A stretch of 64,000 bases of DNA. Source: Parafannyhessea umbonata. GTDB lineage: Bacteria; Actinomycetota; Coriobacteriia; Coriobacteriales; Atopobiaceae. Below are positions 60,788-64,000 of the stretch, in pieces (position 1 is the stretch's first letter; every line of letters begins with the position of its first letter). The stretch covers positions 62,001 to 126,000 of the forward strand of contig NZ_JABAGR010000006.1 in assembly GCF_012844235.1 (NCBI RefSeq). The letters are read 5' to 3'. Position numbers and translations under genes: made by a program. A model generated the notes under the pieces. It made no database searches. It was given only the letters and a program-made list of their open reading frames with translations, and was not told where the DNA came from.

Positions 60788-61932
60788 CGGCGAAGGTCTG
60801 CGACGAACCCCTCCAACCGGGAGAGCCCCTCCGTAAGCGTCCTGTCGTCGGTGGCGTAGCTCAGGCGAACGTGGCCGGGGCAGCCGAAGACCGACCCCGG
60901 GACGAGTGCCACCCCAGCCTCGCGGATGGCCCGCTCACAGAACTCCTCGTCGCTTTCGCAGAGAACAGCGACGCTTGGGAATGCGTAGAACGCGCCCTCC
61001 GGAACGACGCAGGAGAGGCCCATCCTTTCGAGGGCGTCGAGCGTGACTTTGCGGCGGGCACGGTATCGCTCGCGCATGGGCGTCGTATCGGTCTGCAACG
61101 CCTGCACCGCCGCGTCCTGGGTAAACGAGACGACGCAGGAGACGGCGTACTGATGGACCTTCGCGACCTGTGACGCGACCTCGGGGGCAGCGGTGAGCCA
61201 GCCCAGTCGCCAACCGGTCATGGCCCAGGGCTTCGAGAGACTGTTCACCACGATGGTCCTGTCGGCAAGTTCCGGGTGGAGCCTTGCGAACCCATGCCCA
61301 CGTAGGTCTTCCTCGTATATCAGCTCCTCGTACACATCGTCACAGACCACGTAGAAGTCGCTCTTGGAGGCGAGGTCCGCCACCGCATCGAGGCTCTTCT
61401 CATCCAGAATGCAGCCTGTCGGGTTGTTTGGCGATGTGAGCACTATGGCCTTCGTCTTGGGGGTCACTGCCGAAGCCAGCTTCTTGGCATCGATCTGGAA
61501 GCCGTCCTCAGAGGTGTCGAGCGGCACGACGTGCGCGCGGGCGAGAAGGGCGATGGACTCGTAGAGCACGAACGCCGGCATTGGGACGATGACCTCGTCT
61601 TCGGGGTTGAGGAGTGCGGTCAGGGTGCTAAAGAGCGCCTCGGTTGCCCCGTTGGTCACGATGACCTGTTCGGGGTTCACCGGAAGACCCGTGCGGGAGC
61701 ACCTGTCGGCGATTGCCTGACGCAGGACTGCCGTGCCGTTGTTTGGCGGGTAGTGCGTCTTGCCCGCGGTAAGGCTCTGACCGACACGCTCGCGTATGGC
61801 GGCGGGCGTTACCTCGCCAGGCTCCCCGAGCGTGAGCGATATGCACCCCGGCGTCGCTGCTGCAAGCGCCGAGAAACGCCTGATGGCCGAGGGGCGAAGT
61901 CCCTCCAGCGCGTGGTTGAGATCGAGTGACAT
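60784..61932 (-). CDS. PLP aminotransferase class I, N-acetyl-diaminopimelate transaminase candidate
   Basis: A 382-residue fold-type I aminotransferase. LTLGEPGEVTP, NGATEALF, SPNNPTGCILD, CDDVYEELIY and the PLP lysine in NSLSKPWAMTGWRLG are textbook. Close to the PatA/DapX type by general appearance, and the genes around supply the other steps of the acetylase branch. That function is inferred. Starts ATG 61932 with AGGTGGGAG upstream. Confidence 0.8.
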   Translation of the reverse strand: MSLDLNHALEGLRPSAIRRFSALAAATPGCISLTLGEPGEVTPAAIRERVGQSLTAGKTHYPPNNGTAVLRQAIADRCSRTGLPVNPEQVIVTNGATEALFSTLTALLNPEDEVIVPMPAFVLYESIALLARAHVVPLDTSEDGFQIDAKKLASAVTPKTKAIVLTSPNNPTGCILDEKSLDAVADLASKSDFYVVCDDVYEELIYEEDLRGHGFARLHPELADRTIVVNSLSKPWAMTGWRLGWLTAAPEVASQVAKVHQYAVSCVVSFTQDAAVQALQTDTTPMRERYRARRKVTLDALERMGLSCVVPEGAFYAFPSVAVLCESDEEFCERAIREAGVALVPGSVFGCPGHVRLSYATDDRTLTEGLSRLEGFVADLRR

Positions 61933-62019
61933 GCTCCCACCTTCCATCGTCGGCGTAGTCTGGAACCATCGTGAGGCGGCACCCGTGCCAGCGGGGCTGG
62001 ACGCTCCTTTCCTCATCTA

Positions 62020-62069
62020 GAACAGATGTTCTGTACAGAGCATTATGCCACGCGGAAACGGGTTGTCCA
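62020..62069 (-). promoter_or_regulatory. Promoter and palindromic operator before the aminotransferase
   Basis: On the minus strand TGGACA (62069-62064), a 16-base spacer and CATAAT (62047-62042) form a promoter. Immediately downstream lie two adjoining palindromes, TCTGTACAGA (62029-62038) and GAAC-N4-GTTC (62020-62031), the latter identical to the core of the LexA box of Gram-positive bacteria. The site would overlap the transcript start, an ideal repressor position. Confidence 0.5.
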
Positions 62070-62201
62070 GTGACATTTTCGAAGGATGCCAACTTTCTTG
62101 AAATCGCAGGTCGGAGCTGTTGTCTGTTGCAGATATCCGCAAGGTAAGCGAAAGACATCTGCAAGCGTTCGGACCTGGGCGCATCGTTTGCGACGTTTGT
62201 G

Positions 62202-62915
62202 CTAAGCCCACTGCACGGGCGCGGCGCCGTGGGACGCGAGGAAGTCGTTCGCCTGCGAGAAGGGCCTCGAGCCCATGAACGGAACGAGCCCCCCGCCCGC
62301 GCGGTTGGCGGAGAGCGGGGAGGGGTGCGTGGACGAGAGCACGCACTTCTCGCCCGCGAGCGTGCCCGCGGAGCGAGCCTCCTCGACCGCAGACGTCACG
62401 AGGGTGGCGGCATGGCGTCCCCACGCAAGGTAGCAGATGGGCTGCGGAAGCTCTGTCGTGCGCCTGACCAGGTAGTTTGTGAGGCTTTGCCACCCAAGCC
62501 GCACGTGGGAGTTCGCGGCGTGCTCGCGCACGGTGAGCGTCGTGTTGAGCAGCAGGACCCCCTGGCGCGCCCACGGGGTGAGGTCACCCGTCGCGGGCGG
62601 CTCGCAGCCAAGGTCCCGCGAGAGCTCCTTGTAGACGTTGCGCAGGCTGGGCGGGAGCCGCTGGCCCGCGGGCACCGAGAACGAGAGTCCCATCGCCTGT
62701 CCCGGCTCGTGGTACGGGTCCTGCCCCAGTATCACCACGCGCACGTCGCTTGGCGCCGTGAGCTCGAGCGCGCGCAGGATCTGGTCCTGCGCGGGGTAGA
62801 TGACCTGGCTCTGGCGCAGGCGCCTGACCTCGTCCAGCAGGCGCTCTGTGTCGCTGCGCACCCGCTCCGGCGCGCCGTCAAGCCAGAGTCCCACGTTGTC
62901 CTTGGTCGCGTCCAT
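62202..62915 (-). CDS. ung: Uracil-DNA glycosylase
   Basis: A 237-residue family 1 UDG. The catalytic GQDPYHEPGQAMGLSFSVP (D66), LLLNTTLTV and HPSPLSANR loop are all conserved. Excises uracil from DNA. ATG with GAGGGAG upstream. Alone, with the SOS-like palindrome behind its stop rather than before its start. Confidence 0.95.
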   Translation of the reverse strand: MDATKDNVGLWLDGAPERVRSDTERLLDEVRRLRQSQVIYPAQDQILRALELTAPSDVRVVILGQDPYHEPGQAMGLSFSVPAGQRLPPSLRNVYKELSRDLGCEPPATGDLTPWARQGVLLLNTTLTVREHAANSHVRLGWQSLTNYLVRRTTELPQPICYLAWGRHAATLVTSAVEEARSAGTLAGEKCVLSSTHPSPLSANRAGGGLVPFMGSRPFSQANDFLASHGAAPVQWA

Positions 62916-63048
62916 CGCACTCCCTCCCTCGTGTGTTTGTCGCAGGCGACGGTAGCATCAATGGGGCTTTGGGTAAAGACAAGTGGTAGCAACTAGCCAG
63001 GAAGAGACGCCCGCGGCCTTGGCCGGTCCGTGGCGCAGGGGAGGACGC

Positions 63049-64000
63049 ATGACGAGATACCAGCTGGAGCACGAGGGCGCCCGCCTGCCGGAGGGCGTGG
63101 TGGACCTTGAGGCGGAGCGCGAGCGCAGGGAGGACCACATCGTGCGCGGCACGGCGGCCGACGGCATGGTGCGCGCGTTTGCGATCACGGCGCGCGCGAC
63201 GGTAGAGGAGGCACGCGCCCGGCATGACACGACGCCGGTGGCGACGGCGGCCCTGGGCAGGCTGATCATGGGCGCGCAGATGATGGGCGCCATGTCCAAG
63301 AACGACGACGAGCTCGTCACCATCACGGTCATGGGCGACGGCGACCTTGGCAGGATAACCGTGACGGCCGACAACCGCGGCCACGCGAAGGGATTCGTGC
63401 AGAACCCGCGGGTGTGGCTGCCGCTCAACGGCCGCGGCCACCTAGACGTGGGGCAGGCCGTCGGGGCGGGCACGCTGTCCGTCGTGCACGACGTCGCGGG
63501 AATGGACCCGTACTCGAGCGAGGTCGAGCTCGTCTCGGGGGAGATAGGGGATGACCTCACCTACTACTTCGCGGCGAGCGACCAGATTCCCACCTCGCTT
63601 GGGGTGGGCGTGCTCGTGGACCGCGACATGAGTGTGCGCCGCGCCGGCGGCTTCGTGATCCAGCTGTTGCCCGGCTGCGACGAGGACGTCGTGGCGGCGC
63701 TGGAGGCGAATCTCGCGCCCGTGCATTCCGTCACGGACCTGCTGGAGGCGGGCATGACCCCCACGGAGATGCTGCAGCATCTGCTGCAAGGGCTGGACTA
63801 CCAGGAGCTCGACCGCATGCCTGCAAGCTTCCGCTGCGGCTGCGACCGCTCGCGCGCCATGCGCGCCGTGCTGGCCCTGGGCCGCGCGGAGCTTGGCGAC
63901 ATGGTCGAGAAGGGCGAGCCCGCCCAGGTGCACTGCCACTTCTGCGGCGCCGACTACCGCTTCGAGCCCACGGAGCTTGCGAAGATGCTTTGCGACGCGG
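63049..64000 (+). CDS. hslO: Hsp33 redox-regulated chaperone (partial, runs off window)
   Basis: 317 residues visible of a cytoplasmic holdase activated by oxidation. ATAALGRLIMGAQMMG and the GDGDLGRITVTADNRGHAKG stretch mark the N-terminal domain. The C-terminal zinc centre shows CGC (near residue 263) and CHFCG (near 296), giving the CxC and CxxC pairs of Hsp33. Only the last few residues are missing at the window edge. ATG 63049 with GGGGAGGA upstream. Confidence 0.92.
   Translation, partial: MTRYQLEHEGARLPEGVVDLEAERERREDHIVRGTAADGMVRAFAITARATVEEARARHDTTPVATAALGRLIMGAQMMGAMSKNDDELVTITVMGDGDLGRITVTADNRGHAKGFVQNPRVWLPLNGRGHLDVGQAVGAGTLSVVHDVAGMDPYSSEVELVSGEIGDDLTYYFAASDQIPTSLGVGVLVDRDMSVRRAGGFVIQLLPGCDEDVVAALEANLAPVHSVTDLLEAGMTPTEMLQHLLQGLDYQELDRMPASFRCGCDRSRAMRAVLALGRAELGDMVEKGEPAQVHCHFCGADYRFEPTELAKMLCDA

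Noticed and set aside
1-64000. CRISPR array, prophage or insertion sequence
   Set aside because: No regularly spaced direct repeats, integrase, transposase or phage structural genes were seen.

Overview
The window is GC-rich bacterial chromosome (GC/CG-rich codon third positions, many GTG and TTG starts, strong GGAGG ribosome sites). The gene content fits an anaerobic, host-associated actinobacterium of the class Coriobacteriia (Olsenella/Atopobium/Collinsella-like). The pointers are a giant activase/HgdB-type fusion, a GGGtGRT/NifU-like pair, twin-arginine lipoprotein solute-binding proteins, a sialic-acid catabolic cluster, a cobalamin-dependent methionine synthase with a separate reactivation protein, and lysine synthesis through N-acetylated intermediates. 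The species cannot be fixed from the sequence alone. No phage, insertion sequence or CRISPR array is visible.

Layout. 1-2.4 kb: methionine operon (metF, activation-domain protein, start of metH; minus strand). 2.4-8.1 kb: housekeeping genes (peptidyl-tRNA hydrolase 2, FKBP isomerase, glutamate racemase, DegV, aquaglyceroporin, membrane-anchored hydrolase). 8.3-10.7 kb: GGGtGRT protein with its NifU-like partner, then an orphan HI0074/HEPN-like protein. 10.9-17.8 kb: tandem EamA exporters, a SWIM-SNF2 helicase, a DUF554 membrane protein and a VOC protein. 18.1-25.8 kb: two orphan amino-acid-binding lipoproteins, then a TetR gene overlapping a 1597-residue double-activase fusion. 26-33.4 kb: membrane protein, pepT, PH-like membrane protein, plsY, HelD-type helicase and a Tat-type substrate-binding lipoprotein. 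33.6-35.6 kb: initiator tRNA, a decayed toxin fragment, a CPBP protease and a YhcH-family protein.

36.2-50.9 kb is the metabolic centrepiece. A Dpp/Sat-type ABC transporter (binding protein, permease, permease-ATPase fusion, ATPase) runs directly into two CE7-type esterases, a NanA-like lyase, a ROK kinase (NanK) and NanE. Facing this block are nagB with a flavoprotein, a GntR/HutC regulator and a glucose-type EIIA. Similar TGGTA/TACCA elements before the transporter, before nagB and before gntR suggest one GntR regulon for uptake of sialic acid and its conversion to fructose-6-phosphate. NagA is not in the window.

51-53 kb is a graveyard: an AbiEi/AbiEii toxin-antitoxin pair broken by stops and a frameshift, and a truncated hydrolase. 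53-55.2 kb carries a DUF3006 protein, a ComEC-like metallohydrolase and a DUF1304 protein. 55.4-61.9 kb holds lysine synthesis: lysA-dapA-dapB-dapH behind a lysine riboswitch, plus an M20 deacetylase (DapL candidate) and an aminotransferase (PatA/DapX candidate), which together fit the acetylase branch. The window ends with ung and a partial hslO.

A recurrent intergenic motif, roughly SGTYYTTCTCGCCYG, occurs at least eight times between genes, nearly all in the first 34 kb, and has no explanation I recognise.
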